64,000 bases of DNA from Leishmania mexicana MHOM/GT/2001/U1103 (GCF_000234665.1 NC_018318.1:372001-436000), one strand, 5' to 3'. Positions 1 through 10,720 are shown, counted from the first letter of the stretch. Numbers and translations: made by a program. The notes: a model not told the origin generated them from the letters alone.

Positions 1-1077
1 GGGGCCCGCTTCGGCACTGCGGCCATGCGCGGCCGACTGTGGCTGCAGTAGTGTCGTCTCCGGCGTCATGCGCACTCCAATGTACGGGTTGTTGCTGTTC
101 GCGCTGACGGTAACGTTGATGCTGCCGGGGCTCTGGTAGAGATTTGACATCTCGAGCGTGGCGGTGCCTGCGCCGTAAAAGGCACCACTCTGATGGTGGA
201 CGGAGTGATGATGATGGGCGCCGTACTGGGTGCCGCGGAACGACGACCCCGATGCGAGCAGCATGGCCAACGGTGCCGTGGCTGTTGCTGGTGAGTTTCT
301 ACACGACTGCCCCACGGACGACGGGTCAGAGCGGCCCAAGAAGGAGCCTTCGCGTGAGAAGGACTCCACCGAGTGCTGAGGTGAAAAAACGGCTGCAGGC
401 TGCTGCGGCTGTAGCAGAATGGAGGAGTGGTACGTCATACCAGCAATCGGCCTGGTCAGTGCCCGGCCGCATCGCGAGGTGGATGGCGACAATGATCGGG
501 CGCGACGACTACGTATGATGCAACGGCGCCCTTGCTCGCCAGCGCCACAGTTGCCGTCAATGCTGAGATCTCTAGCACTCCCGTGCTCTACAAGCGGCGT
601 ACTTGCTGGCGACTCAGGCATCAGTGGCGACCCCGCAGTGCTGGGAGAGGCGATGTATGGATTATGCCGGTACGAGCGGCCATATGCTGATACCAGCGTC
701 GGGGACGGGGTGCCAGCGCGCCCGGCAGAGCTGCGGGCACCGGAGCAGCAGCAGGAGTGGAACAGCGAGCTACTTTCGCTGCGACTGTGATGTGAGTTGC
801 AGCAGTCATGTGAACCGATCGACTCAGCGCGGGACATCGGCGGGGTCAGGAGGCAGCTGATGTCGCCACTGCGGGATGTGGCGGCAAGTGCAGGGATGCC
901 AGGATGCTCTTCATCATCATTCGCCGCAGGAGAGCGGTATACACGCGCCGCCCCACCTGTGGAAGCAGCAGCAGCTGCTGCTGCGGGTATCGGGCCACCG
1001 CGCTTCACTGGACTGCTCCCCACGCCGCTGCCTTGGTCGCTCCTGAGTGTGAGCGCAGCAACACGCTTGGCAGACAT
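1..1077 (-). CDS. Partial hypothetical protein, N-terminal 359 residues, runs off the left edge
   Basis: Reading the minus strand from the ATG at 1077 down to base 1 gives 359 codons without a stop. The frame has no stop on its way out of the window, so the gene is cut by the edge. The protein starts MSAKRVAALT and is rich in Ser, Ala, Gly and Pro, with a seven-Ala run and a four-His run. Near the edge it becomes more ordered (TATLEMSNLYQSPGSINVTV). No family is recognised. The first in-frame stop upstream of the ATG is near 1324 and there is no other ATG between. A T-rich tract followed by AG at 1142-1141 (minus) gives a plausible trans-splice site 64 nt upstream of the ATG with no intervening ATG. 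Direction agrees with the following minus-strand genes. Confidence 0.72.
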   Translation of the reverse strand, partial: MSAKRVAALTLRSDQGSGVGSSPVKRGGPIPAAAAAAASTGGAARVYRSPAANDDEEHPGIPALAATSRSGDISCLLTPPMSRAESIGSHDCCNSHHSRSESSSLFHSCCCSGARSSAGRAGTPSPTLVSAYGRSYRHNPYIASPSTAGSPLMPESPASTPLVEHGSARDLSIDGNCGAGEQGRRCIIRSRRARSLSPSTSRCGRALTRPIAGMTYHSSILLQPQQPAAVFSPQHSVESFSREGSFLGRSDPSSVGQSCRNSPATATAPLAMLLASGSSFRGTQYGAHHHHSVHHQSGAFYGAGTATLEMSNLYQSPGSINVTVSANSNNPYIGVRMTPETTLLQPQSAAHGRSAEAGP

Positions 1078-2448
1078 CCAGCACAGCAGAGAAGGGTGTG
1101 TAGAGCGGAGAAGAGCCAAGGAGCGTTGCGTGTACTCACGCTCAACAACAAAAAAAATCGCTGAGATGAATGCCGCAAGAAACGCCGATGTGCTGTACAA
1201 TGAGTACAGAAGGAGAAGGGGGTGGAGGAGAGGAGCAGGTATGAGTCCTCCGGCGCACAGGCACACGACCGCACCACCTCCGGGAGAGAGAGGCAGACAG
1301 CGAGACAGCGAGGCGGATGGGAACTAAAGCAGGAAGCGGCAGCGAATCAGAGACACACGAGAAAGGCCTCGCTTTGTGCAGGGTGCGATCGAAGGAGAAG
1401 GTCGCGAGGCGGCGCAGGAAGCGGACAGAGGCGTGGCGTGGCGGGGCAACAAGGGTAACGCGAGAAGAGCGAGCGAGGGATCGAGTAGAGGTGCGCGTGC
1501 GTGTATGTGTGACAAGAAGGTGCGCCTTGTATGCGGCTCAGCGTCGAATTTCCTCCCTCGTTACCCTGCAGTCTTCTTCCGACCGGCCGCCACGAATGGG
1601 CTCGTATGTCGCGCCGCGTCACAGGACAGACTGTGACAACCCTGCGCGTGCATTCGGATGAGTTTATGTGTGTGTGTATGGAGTGATGGTGGTGGTGGGT
1701 GGGGGAGGAGAGGGGGGAATGGGTGCAGCCCAGGCGTGATGGCGAGGAGTCGGTGTGGGAGCCACACACGGAGGCACAGAAGAAAAGAGGAAGAGCAAGG
1801 GAGGAGAGGGGAGTGGAGGATACACATGCGCATCACTGTGTGCGTCTGCGTCTGCGTGGTGTGGGGTGTGTGGTGGTGGTGGGCAGGGGAGGAGGAGGGG
1901 GTGGGGGAAGGGGTACACGCCGCTCTTTGACGCCTGCGAGAATCTATGCACGGGTGAGGATGATGGGCACGCAAGAAGGAAGGGCGGAAAGGACCCGCGT
2001 AGGAGAGACACCAGTAACGACTGTGGCTGGTGGTGTCGTCTCGAACGCCAGCAGATCTGTCTGAGCTGCTGCGACGCTGCTATCTTCGCTTGTGTGTGTG
2101 TGTGTGATAGCCGTGCACGGAATGCTACGGCAAGTGAGAGAGAAAGCGAAGAGGAGCCAGCTAAAACCAAGCCCCAGCACACCCACACACATGTGTATAT
2201 CTAGATAGACCTATAGATATCGTGCGCGACACTATTTTGGGAGGAGGAGGCGGGAGGTGGCGGAGCGGGCATCCTTAGACCCGGCGAGAGCAGCAAAGAC
2301 ACACCTTTACAGCCCAGACTCCTCGCCCATTCAAGCACCACCAACACATCCGCCCCGCACTCGGGGCCTGGCAACTCTGTGCCCCCTCCCTCGCCACCAC
2401 AGTCCAGCATACACTCCTCTCCGCATTGGCGACTGCTGTCCCTTCTCG
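1078..2448. other. Intergenic: 5' UTR of left-edge gene and 3' UTR of uL16m
   Basis: No supported gene. The stretch is purine-rich on the plus strand, with (TG)n and GA-rich blocks at 1665-1900 and about 2088-2107. Short frames on both strands have low-complexity translations and no shared domain. It separates two minus-strand genes, so it should carry processing signals for both. Confidence 0.6.
1141..1162 (-). promoter_or_regulatory. Predicted spliced-leader acceptor for the left-edge gene
   Basis: On the minus strand a T-rich run (eight T, then GTTGTTG) ends in AG at 1142-1141. In trypanosomatids the spliced leader is normally added at the first AG after a polypyrimidine tract. This would give a 64-nt 5' UTR without upstream ATGs. 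Prediction only. Confidence 0.4.
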
Positions 2449-2955
2449 CTACTTGAAGACGTGGTACTCATCCACGCGACCGCGCGGTACCACTGCCGTC
2501 TGAAGCGGAATAAACGCCCGCCCTGCTAAGAAGATGCCTTCAGCCTCCGCCTGGTTCAGCCGCCGCGAGGACAGCGCCGTAATCTCGAACAGCGGCACAC
2601 CGGTGGTGAACTTGTAAGCGAAGTGATGGATGTTGCTCTTACCAGCACCCATACGCGACTCGGGACTCTTTTGCACGACGGGAAACTCCTCGTAGTCCGT
2701 GTGCATGGTGAGGGCGAAGGAGCCACGCGGCATGCGGCGCAAGATCGCGAGACGCGCGTTCTCCAGCTGCGACTGCGTCACCATACCAAAGTCTGTCGTG
2801 ATGAGCCCAAACAAGCCTTTGATGAGGGCAACTTCGTTGTTGATGAAGCGAGGGTCGCCGTACTTTCGATACTGGCGAATGGGCCGCCCGGTCTTGGGGT
2901 GCACATAGTGGTACGCCCGCAGCAGCGAGCTGGGTCGCAGAGCAGACGACTGCAT
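2449..2955 (-). CDS. Mitochondrial large-subunit ribosomal protein uL16m
   Basis: This 168-residue protein is an L16-family subunit of the mitochondrial ribosome, which binds 23S-like rRNA near the peptidyl-transferase centre. The recognisable L16 core is RMPRGSFALTMHTDYEEFPV, followed by SPESRMGAGKSNIHHFAYKF and GVPLFEI, matching the bacterial pattern of 'KPAEVRMGKGKG' and 'G.VLFEI'. The frame stays open upstream to 3204, but the start chosen is the ATG at 2955 (MQSSALRPSS). A polypyrimidine tract ending in AG at 2987-2986 lies just upstream and would exclude earlier ATGs from the mRNA. The basic, Ser/Leu-rich first 15 residues fit a mitochondrial presequence. The protein is long for a bacterial L16 (about 136), as expected for a mitochondrial version. 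Confidence 0.85.
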   Translation of the reverse strand: MQSSALRPSSLLRAYHYVHPKTGRPIRQYRKYGDPRFINNEVALIKGLFGLITTDFGMVTQSQLENARLAILRRMPRGSFALTMHTDYEEFPVVQKSPESRMGAGKSNIHHFAYKFTTGVPLFEITALSSRRLNQAEAEGIFLAGRAFIPLQTAVVPRGRVDEYHVFK

Positions 2956-2985
2956 CGGTGCGCGCCCACGCAGGCCTGCGGCTAT

Positions 2986-3010
2986 CTGGGAAGGTAAGAG
3001 AACTGGGGTA
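2986..3010 (-). promoter_or_regulatory. Predicted spliced-leader acceptor for uL16m
   Basis: The minus strand reads a pyrimidine tract (TTCTCTTACCTTCCC) directly followed by AG at 2987-2986, about 31 nt before the ATG at 2955. It decides the start choice: the longer upstream frame would begin before the splice site. Confidence 0.5.
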
Positions 3011-4180
3011 AGCAGCCGCCAGTGGTAGAAAGGCCGCGGCAGCGTGAGGGGAGGCGCGTATGTCTTCCGCGTGTGTGCAACCACACAGAGGACGCGGCCA
3101 AGCTGGATGGCCCGGGGCCAGTTGAAAAATAAAAAAACGAACGACGGGGAGAGAGAGGGAGGGGGAGGGGACAAACCGCAAACACGCGTGCGCGCACACG
3201 CCAAGGCGTGCCGGCACGTTCACCCAAGGGGATAAAGAAGAGGCGGTGGGCCAAGCAGGCAGATGTGAAAGCGCGCACGCAGACAGAGAAGGGAGCAGGG
3301 GAGGGGCAGAGAAGTATGGCGAGGAGAAGGACCGTGCAGCTCCAGTAGCTTCCAAGCACGCAAAGTCTATTGTTGCACACGCGAGCAACGCACGTGTCCA
3401 AGCGTGTGATGGAGCAAGAGCCTGGTCAGGCATCCGCGTACACGACAGCCAGAAGGAATGAGGAGCACGGGGCGGGCGAGGGAGGGGGAGAGGGCAGCCG
3501 AAAACTTGAAGGCGCCTTCAGCAGCAAGCGGGTCCCCTGTCTTGTGCGCTGTTCCCAGCAGCGACAACGGCACTGATAAACAGTTCTCGCCTTCTTTCCT
3601 TTACGGCTTGAGCCAAAGCCAGCTTCAGTCGAACTATCCAGGCAGTGTGACTCCCACCGCAAGCGAGACCATGAGGAGGTCGAGAGACGGAGACAGAGAG
3701 AAGAGAAGCGTTAGCGAGCAACGTCTACTGCCTCCGGGATCCGCTCTCACCGTCGCGCACAGCGTAGCAAAGGCTCTATCCAAGCGCCTCTTCGCTTTTT
3801 TTTCGCGGGAGGGGGAGAGGTTGTCGTTGTTTCGCCTTCTTCTGTTGATCTTGCGCATTACAGGATATATAGGCAGCGTATGCTTGTGTCCCGTGTGTGT
3901 GGCCCGCCTTGGCAGTGGGCTCCCCCTCCGCACCTCAATACCCCCTCAAAACTCACGCTTGCTGAGGGGATGGTGGCGGTGGCGGTGGTCGGAGAGACGG
4001 ACGACGACGGCGGCACGACAAGCTACGGCAACAGCACGAAACGGCCACGCAGGACCGCGCATCGGCTGTCGCATAGCTGCATCCCTAGTTCAAAACGAAC
4101 GCAGCATTATGGCTGAGGGCGTGCAACAGCACGCTGCGGACACCTTCGGGTTGCCTCTCGATAAAGGAGTAAGGGGGGGG

Positions 4181-4204
4181 GGCAGGCAGGCAGGCAGGCA
4201 GGCA
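4181..4204. repeat. (GGCA)6 microsatellite
   Basis: Six exact tandem GGCA units follow a nine-G run in the RET1 3' region. Confidence 0.95.
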
Positions 4205-4381
4205 GAGACCTACACGCCGACAGGAGACGACGCCTCCCTGCGCCGGAAGAGGGCGAGTCAGACAGACGGCGGCGGTAAGCATGCGAAGGAGGAAACATAT
4301 AGAAGTATCACGGGTGGCCGCCAGCCTGCTCTTTCAACGGCGTGCACGCGCGCGCCTCGGCAGTACCCCAGGCACGCGCTA

Positions 4382-7300
4382 TCAGCGAAACAGCATGCGC
4401 AGCGCTCGACGGCCAGCCAAGAGACTTGCTGGCTCAGCCACTATGTGTCGTCGCAGTTGCGTCCCCGTCTGGTGCATCGCCCCTGGCGATTTCTCTGGCA
4501 CCGCAGAGATGTGTCGCGGCGCACCGGGATGTAGAGAAGGACTCATACCCCCCTGTCCGGGTGCGCCGGATGCAAGTGGGCCCTCGCTCTGCGGTGTCGT
4601 GCTTGGGCTGTGTAGGCGGTCGGTCCACCACGCTGACAATGCCGCCCACGGCTTCGCCCATGCGACCCAGCTAGGGGTCAGACAAGAATACCCCTTCGTC
4701 ATGGCCAGCAGTAGGTCCTCGGGTAGGCGGCGCGGGGGTAAGGCGCCGAGAAACGCCTGATTCATCTGTGTCACCTCTGCACTGGAGATCGGCGCCCGCT
4801 CCGTTGAAGACGGTGCTCGCCCACCCTCCGCGGTAGCGGCGGCGACCTCCTCGCCAGTGAACGTCGGCTCCGGTGTGCTTGCCAGCACCACCCCCGGCGG
4901 TGCCTTCGCGGCCAAGCGCCGCACGCCGACCTCCCGCCGAGGCAGCACGTACTCTCTGGCGTGCAGCTTCAGCCCGAGTCGGTGCAGTAGCTGATGCTTG
5001 TTCCACACCTGTGTCGCCAGCTTCCACTCGGTCGGCGCCTGCGCCAGAAAGACGGCCTCGAGGTCGCTGAGCGTAACACCGGGGAACTCGGCACCGGCAG
5101 TGACAGCGGCAGAATGTTGTCTGCGCGCCATGGCGAGCTTGCGGGTCGAGACTGCCATAAGCTTGTACAGCACGCGCACCGGCAGCTCCGTGGGTTCAGC
5201 AGAGGTCTTGGGCGCCGCCGTTGCAGGCTCAGTGGCCCCACGAACCGTAGGACCGTTGGTGTCGGTGCTGCCGTACGAGTTCGCGCTAGCCGCGAACACA
5301 CAGCAGTGCTGCAGATCGTCTTTAAGCAGCGACAGCAGGCCGCGGTAGAGCTCTGTCTGGACGCGCAGCGTCTTGGTGACGCCCATGTGCCGCCCAAGGT
5401 TGAGGTTTTCCTCGTACGGATCTTCGATGCAGAAGGAATAGCGTGTCGTCGCGCGGCTGCGGCGGGCTGACATGCTCGCGTTGCTGGCAATCGTCCCCTC
5501 GTGCCCTGCTGATGGCCTTGTCTGAGAGGCAGCGGGAGCGGTCCCGCCGTGTACATCGCCGTGTTGGCCCTCCGCCCCGGCGAGGTTGTGCTGATGCTGC
5601 CAGCCAGTGACGCCGAAGTGCGGCCCAGGCCCGCTCGCCTGCGCCACGTCCTCCACGTCCCAGCCAAGCGCGGCCTTCGTCGTCACGCCTGGACGGTTCA
5701 GCGAGACGACGTGGTTGGCCCAGTCGAACTCGAAAGCGTAATAGTAGAAGAAACCGAGCAGCAACTCACCCGCCTGCGCCTCCATGGCGGCGCGCTCCTC
5801 AGGCGTCCAGGCTGGGTCAACCATGGCCGCGTACTGTGGGTCGGCGTCGACGTTGCGCCGCAGAGACGCCGGGATGTCGCGCGCCGGGCACACGTATGGA
5901 ATGACGCCGCGATGCACGAGGTAGTAGATCCACATGATGTTGATGGCATAGCTTGTCAGATATCCGTTGACCGAGTTGTTGACGCCGCTCGTCTTGGACC
6001 AGTCCTTCAGTACCAGAGCACCGGGTCGCGCGCATGGGTGGCTGAGCAGGTAGCGCCGCAGCAGGTGCGAGTTACGGATGCCGAATGCGCGGAAGCTGAG
6101 GTCAAAATCCATACCGTACAGCTCAGGCCGGCACTCCTCGTGCAACGGCTGCACCCGTGCTCGCATGCCAGCCGACATAAAGTGCAGCGGGCACGTTGAA
6201 GCCTTGACGGCGTTCGTTGTCGTATCAAACGTCATGCAGCACATGTCGCGTGTACGGTTCCACCACACCTGCTGAACAGCCGCCGACCCCACAGCTAGCC
6301 GAATGCTTGCCTCAAGGATGGCGCTGTCGGGCGGCCCAGCCGGCAAGTTGAGCGAGTAGCGCACGCTGCGCGCAATGATGAGCTCCGCCTCGAGCTGTGT
6401 GTGACCTTTCTCAGTTGGCGCCTCTTGCGCGCTCGACGGCGACGACGACGCGAGTGACTCTGCCGCCGCCAGATCTACCGCCGCCGCGGACTGCCGCGCC
6501 TCTTCATGCAGGCGGTGCCGCTGTTCATCAGTCAGTCGAATCGGCAGCGACGCGTGGTGCTTAATAATTGGCACTCGTGCGTGGCTGATCGGCTCCAGGT
6601 TGATAAAGGAGAAGCCGGCGCGGCGCAGCAGCTCGGTGATGCTGCGCACCGCGTTCTTCTCTGAGGGTGGCCACGTCCCCGCCTCCAACTCCTCGACGTC
6701 CACGACGGTAAAGTCGATGTCAGAGATGCCGTCCCACACCCCAAACGCGACGGAGCTACCAAAGATGAACACCTTCGCCCGCGGGTGCCAGCGCTGCACG
6801 ACCAGTTCCAGCTGCGCCCTTGCCCGGTGAGCCTCGGCCATCTTCTCCGCCCCCGCATCGCGCTGCACGGCAACGGCGAAGATCCTCTCACCCCATTGCT
6901 GGACGACAGACGCCTTGCGCTTCAGAACTTCACCCCACACTGGCACCAGCTTTTCTGCGACACTGCGCAGACGGGTGTAGTCGGTCAACGCGTCGCCGTG
7001 CTGCTCGAGTGCGTGCTCCTCGAGGGCCTCGTACGAGGTGGAGACGTAGTGCAAGCACATGTCACACGTAAAGAGACGCGGCGGGTTGTGTTGGGACGCG
7101 GACGTGCACGAGGCGGCGGGCGGCAGAGGGTCAGGGCCACCGCTGCTGAGAGCTGAGTCGCCATCAGCCCGCAAAGTATGCCCTGCGGCTGTTGCGCTAG
7201 TTGCGCCGGTGTTCCCGCCGCTGTTGCCTTCCTGGTCCTTTAGCATGTCATCTATCACCACGTCACCGTCTGATTCCAGCCCAGACGTGCCCTCCAAAGA

Positions 7301-7732
7301 CGGTGACGCTGAAGCCACGGGCGGTGATGGAGCCTTAAAAGCAATGTCCGGCGCGGCAGACGTAACAGAACCACTGCCAGATATGGTCAGCGCATCCGAA
7401 TCGCTCTCTGGAATACCGCTGCTGCTGCTACCATGGTGCACCGAGTCGCTGATCAAATTCTCATGCTCCTCCTGACGCGGCTGCTGAGGCGGCCCCGGCA
7501 ACGATAACGACGACGCTTCTGCTGCGCCAACACAGCCGCGACGACGGTGGATCAGGCGACGCCGCGGTGGAGTCGCAGTGGCCGAAGATGGCACGGCCGA
7601 ATCCGAGGAAACCGGGCTGCTGGCATTCGCAGTACTAGTCTGCGCCGATGCGCTAGTGCTGCCACCACTGCTGCTGGAGGCGTCGGTACCATCTTTGGTG
7701 CCTTGATTGAACAGCAGAGAGTACTTGCTCAT
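4382..7732 (-). CDS. RET1: RNA editing 3' terminal uridylyltransferase 1 (KRET1/RET1)
   Basis: This mitochondrial TUTase adds U tails to guide RNAs and takes part in mRNA and gRNA 3' processing in kinetoplastids. The ATG at 7732 (MSKYSLLFNQ) gives 1116 residues. The frame extends to 7837, but that codon is TTG, not ATG. Residues 1-215 are Ser/Ala/Gly-rich and probably disordered. A C2H2 zinc finger follows near 223-245 (CDMC...H....H). The polymerase-beta-type core has FIFGSS and then the metal-binding pair SDIDFTVVD (D338 and D340), with the third carboxylate in FDLSF near 544. The nucleotide-binding part is LVLKDWSK...GVNNSVNGYLTSYAI near 573-596. The length agrees with the roughly 121-kDa Leishmania enzyme. 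The C-terminal 300 residues are less conserved and contain Gly/Ala/Thr-rich linkers. Confidence 0.9.
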   Translation of the reverse strand: MSKYSLLFNQGTKDGTDASSSSGGSTSASAQTSTANASSPVSSDSAVPSSATATPPRRRLIHRRRGCVGAAEASSLSLPGPPQQPRQEEHENLISDSVHHGSSSSGIPESDSDALTISGSGSVTSAAPDIAFKAPSPPVASASPSLEGTSGLESDGDVVIDDMLKDQEGNSGGNTGATSATAAGHTLRADGDSALSSGGPDPLPPAASCTSASQHNPPRLFTCDMCLHYVSTSYEALEEHALEQHGDALTDYTRLRSVAEKLVPVWGEVLKRKASVVQQWGERIFAVAVQRDAGAEKMAEAHRARAQLELVVQRWHPRAKVFIFGSSVAFGVWDGISDIDFTVVDVEELEAGTWPPSEKNAVRSITELLRRAGFSFINLEPISHARVPIIKHHASLPIRLTDEQRHRLHEEARQSAAAVDLAAAESLASSSPSSAQEAPTEKGHTQLEAELIIARSVRYSLNLPAGPPDSAILEASIRLAVGSAAVQQVWWNRTRDMCCMTFDTTTNAVKASTCPLHFMSAGMRARVQPLHEECRPELYGMDFDLSFRAFGIRNSHLLRRYLLSHPCARPGALVLKDWSKTSGVNNSVNGYLTSYAINIMWIYYLVHRGVIPYVCPARDIPASLRRNVDADPQYAAMVDPAWTPEERAAMEAQAGELLLGFFYYYAFEFDWANHVVSLNRPGVTTKAALGWDVEDVAQASGPGPHFGVTGWQHQHNLAGAEGQHGDVHGGTAPAASQTRPSAGHEGTIASNASMSARRSRATTRYSFCIEDPYEENLNLGRHMGVTKTLRVQTELYRGLLSLLKDDLQHCCVFAASANSYGSTDTNGPTVRGATEPATAAPKTSAEPTELPVRVLYKLMAVSTRKLAMARRQHSAAVTAGAEFPGVTLSDLEAVFLAQAPTEWKLATQVWNKHQLLHRLGLKLHAREYVLPRREVGVRRLAAKAPPGVVLASTPEPTFTGEEVAAATAEGGRAPSSTERAPISSAEVTQMNQAFLGALPPRRLPEDLLLAMTKGYSCLTPSWVAWAKPWAALSAWWTDRLHSPSTTPQSEGPLASGAPGQGGMSPSLHPGAPRHISAVPEKSPGAMHQTGTQLRRHIVAEPASLLAGRRALRMLFR

Positions 7733-9856
7733 GGCGACACTTCTCAGTGAGTGCGGGGGCGTGCCTGGGTGCAAAACGAGCAGGCGCAGCAGGGGGGTCC
7801 ACGCAAACGTTGGATCGTAGCAGTGAGGCAATGCCAAGAGGGGAAGAAACTACAAAGAAGGACGAGTGGAATAGATGTGAGCAGGTGCAGCGGCAAAATC
7901 GCACCAACGACTAGGTATGCGTAGACCTGTGTGCTCGCGCGGGTATCATGCCTCCCTTATTAGGATTACAAAGCCGTCTCTGGCCGCGGTGATGCGCGTG
8001 GCTGGCGGAGGTGTCTGTCTCTTCCCTGCTTGAAGGCGACACGAGAGAAGTGCGCCGCCACGCCAGCAACGTCGAAAGTCGGCGCTGCGGTGAGGGCCAA
8101 AGGCCACAACACAGAGGAAACGAAAAACTACGAAGGAAGTATCAGAGAGTCTGTGCGCGAGCGCAGCACCTGAAAACGACGACGCGAGAACGAAAACGTT
8201 CCGTGCAGCTGTGCACACACACACACATACATACACACACGTCGAACACGCCCGTTCAAGCGCGCAGGCAGTGACTGGGTGTGGTGGTGATGTTTGTGTT
8301 AGAGAGAGAGTGGGGGCCGGAAGGGGAGGGGGGAGGGTGCTGGGAGAGAAGGTCAGGTGAGGATCTATTTCATTCGGTGGAAAGGTGTCAGCAGACATAC
8401 ACACGCACATCTAGTGGTCGTTGTCCAGTGCTCCACAAGAAACATGCACACGCGCGGGTGACCTTCGACACGTTGCACAAGCCCACAGTGCAGGTGACCG
8501 ACCAGATCACCTGCAGCCCAATGTAAGGTACCGCATCCCACGAGACAAGCCTACACGCTTACCGCACAGACGCTTACAGATGCCACACACAAAGACGGTG
8601 ACTGAGCCACGGGTAACTATCACCAGAACGCGAGTTTGTGAAGTCCGTGAGATGGGGCGTATGCATGCATGTGTGTGTGTGTGTGTGTGCGCATGTGTGC
8701 ACCGTGCAGGAGCACGTTAGAATTCTGTTGCGGTACCCACGCACTAAGGAACATCGCCGAAGTATCACCTGCGACAAGCGGCGCCATCATCCGCGCATAT
8801 CGCGCAGCAAAGAGCGACCCACAGACACGCACGCACACGACATGCACACACCCTTCGAAAAATCCCCTCCCCTCCCCCCTGTTGCAGCGGCTGTGCGATC
8901 TGTGGCATTAAATCGCCAAAGACGGAGAGACGAGCGAATGAAGGGGCAGAATAACGAACGAGAAGAACGGCTCAAGATGCCCGTCCAGAGTCGAGCCTTG
9001 TCGGCCGCAACGACGGTGGCGAACGGAAGCAATAGCAAAAGAGGTGCTTCTCGCATGGCGACGTGGCACACGCCCACGCCCACACACACACATGCATGCA
9101 TGCGTGCGTGTATGCGTCGCAGTGCAACCACACGCAGAGACGCTTCTTCGGGCGAGCAAGGAAAAATACTTCGAACAAATAACTCCATGAAATTTGTGAG
9201 TGCGAACGTGTGTGTGCAGTAGAGGGATGAGCCGCTGCACACTTCCCTGCATCGACAGGTATTGAGAGTCAGCGGGGCGGGGGTGAGGAGAGGAGGTGGG
9301 GGAGGGGAAGGGGTGGGGCGGAGCAAGGATGCAGCCACGCACCCGCACAACAACAACCGCTGGAGACGAAGGGAGCAGCACCATCATGCGTGAGTAGGAG
9401 AGCACACGTGTTCGCATCTGGTGCTTGTGCGAGTGTCTCCGCGTGCCTTTACAAGACAGAGAGGCGGGGGGAGAGGGGCATCGAGGGCAAGTGAGCCTTC
9501 CTTTAACGGAGGCTAAAGGATGCAGGCCACGCGCGGGAACCGAAAATCATGAGACGGAACGAAGACATACGGGACGACCCAGACCCAGACCCAGAGCCAG
9601 AGAGCACGCGCACAGCCAGATGTAGGCGTGCAGAAACAGAAAAATGGGGTGGGGGTTAAAGGAAGAGAGATGGATGTGTCGAAATGGGGTGGTGGTGGTG
9701 GAGCCAAGTAAGAAACATCAACAACGGTAAAGGGAGAAGGCAAGCGCATGACATCGAGTTACGCGGCTACGATAAGATCCTTCGAGCGCGCAGGCAATAC
9801 GAGTGGAGAAGGAGAATCGAAAGGTGTTTGTGAGGAGGGAGGAGGAGGACAAGGCA
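7733..9856. other. Intergenic between RET1 and the P-loop kinase
   Basis: No supported gene. It has several CA/TG microsatellites: about 8211-8240 (CA), 8669-8690 (TG) and 9080-9115 (CA with ATGC steps). GA-rich plus-strand blocks continue throughout. Frames on both strands translate to Cys/Val/His- or Thr/His-rich repeats typical of dinucleotide repeats. Confidence 0.6.
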
Positions 9857-10720
9857 TTACAGCTTGCTCTCAGAAACGTTGATGGAGTGCATGACGACAT
9901 CTGCGTGTGACATCGTCGTATCTATCAAGTCGCCGTTGATGGTGTCGCTGCCGCTTGCGCGCACCATTGCCTCCTTGCGAGAGATGCCCCAGGCCTTCAT
10001 GTGACGCTGGCAGAGACGCTCCGTGCACACGTCACGGTCGCACGCCAGGAAGAGCTTCACATCAAACATGTCGTTCACCGCAGCCCACTCCGGGGTGCCA
10101 CGATAGAGAACGTAGTTGCCCTCCACAATGATGACCCCGGCGGAGCCGGGGATGCGAATGCTGCGCTCCTGAGGGTCGCCGACGGCGTGGTCAAAAGACG
10201 GAACTAAGACGTCGTCGTAGAGGCCGCGCTCATTCGGCGTTCGGATAGTGACGAGGCCGTCGCGCAACTTGCTCGGGTTGAATGTCCACTCCGCGCCGCG
10301 GCGCTTCACTGCCTCTTGCGCGTTCGGCATGGCCAGCAACTCCTTGCGATAGAAGTGGTAGCCGTCCATCGGCATCACGCACACCTCTACACCACGGCCG
10401 CTGCCCGCGCCTGCACGGTCGTCGCTGGCGTTGCTGTTCATCTCTGCGTCATTGATGTCAACCTTCCGGAACGGTGCCATGGGATCAGGTTGGTCGCTCA
10501 GCGCCTCTCGAACAGCATCTGCCAGCAGCGCAACCATGGTTGACTTGCCACTACCAGGGCGGCCCGCCACTGCGACGAGCACGCGGGGCACGCACGCCTC
10601 ACGAATCATCGGGTTCGTGTGACGAAGATTCTGCTGCTGACGTTCGTAGACGGAGACGATGCGCTGCACCGCGCACGCAAGCTCCTCGTTGCTTACCAAC
10701 TTGCCATGAAGTGCACTCAT
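9857..10720 (-). CDS. YFH7/YggC-type P-loop small-molecule kinase
   Basis: This 287-residue protein belongs to the phosphoribulokinase/uridine kinase/pantothenate kinase superfamily and resembles yeast YFH7 and E. coli YggC. The substrate is not known from sequence. Walker A is GRPGSGKST at 53-61. The substrate/metal segment MDGYHF is at 118-123, followed by KRRGAEWTFNPSKLRDGL, a block shared with the YggC branch. VEGNYVL is at 199-205, and the lid-like RLCQRHMKAWGISRKEA at 235-251. A 25-residue Asn/Asp/Ala/Gly-rich insert (about 85-110) sits between Walker A and the substrate loop. The start is the ATG at 10718-10720. No clear targeting signal is seen, so a cytosolic location is assumed. Confidence 0.8.
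   Translation of the reverse strand: MSALHGKLVSNEELACAVQRIVSVYERQQQNLRHTNPMIREACVPRVLVAVAGRPGSGKSTMVALLADAVREALSDQPDPMAPFRKVDINDAEMNSNASDDRAGAGSGRGVEVCVMPMDGYHFYRKELLAMPNAQEAVKRRGAEWTFNPSKLRDGLVTIRTPNERGLYDDVLVPSFDHAVGDPQERSIRIPGSAGVIIVEGNYVLYRGTPEWAAVNDMFDVKLFLACDRDVCTERLCQRHMKAWGISRKEAMVRASGSDTINGDLIDTTMSHADVVMHSINVSESKL

Larger units (their letters stand above)
2956..4381. other. Intergenic between uL16m and RET1
   Basis: No supported gene. On the plus strand it is GA-rich, with six GGCA units at 4181-4204. A 358-codon plus-strand frame (3458-4534) is compositionally low-complexity, opposes the transcription direction and overlaps the RET1 3' end, so it is not called. The gap should hold the uL16m 5' UTR and the RET1 3' UTR. 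Confidence 0.6.

Noticed and set aside
2639..3433. 264-codon minus frame overlapping uL16m
   Set aside because: Its downstream part is the alternative frame of uL16m; the rest is pyrimidine-rich UTR.
3458..4534. 358-codon plus-strand frame
   Set aside because: Low-complexity Arg/Ser/Thr translation, opposite to the transcription unit, and overlapping the RET1 3' end. No motif.
7733..7837. Upstream extension of RET1
   Set aside because: The frame is open, but the first codon is TTG and no ATG lies before 7732.
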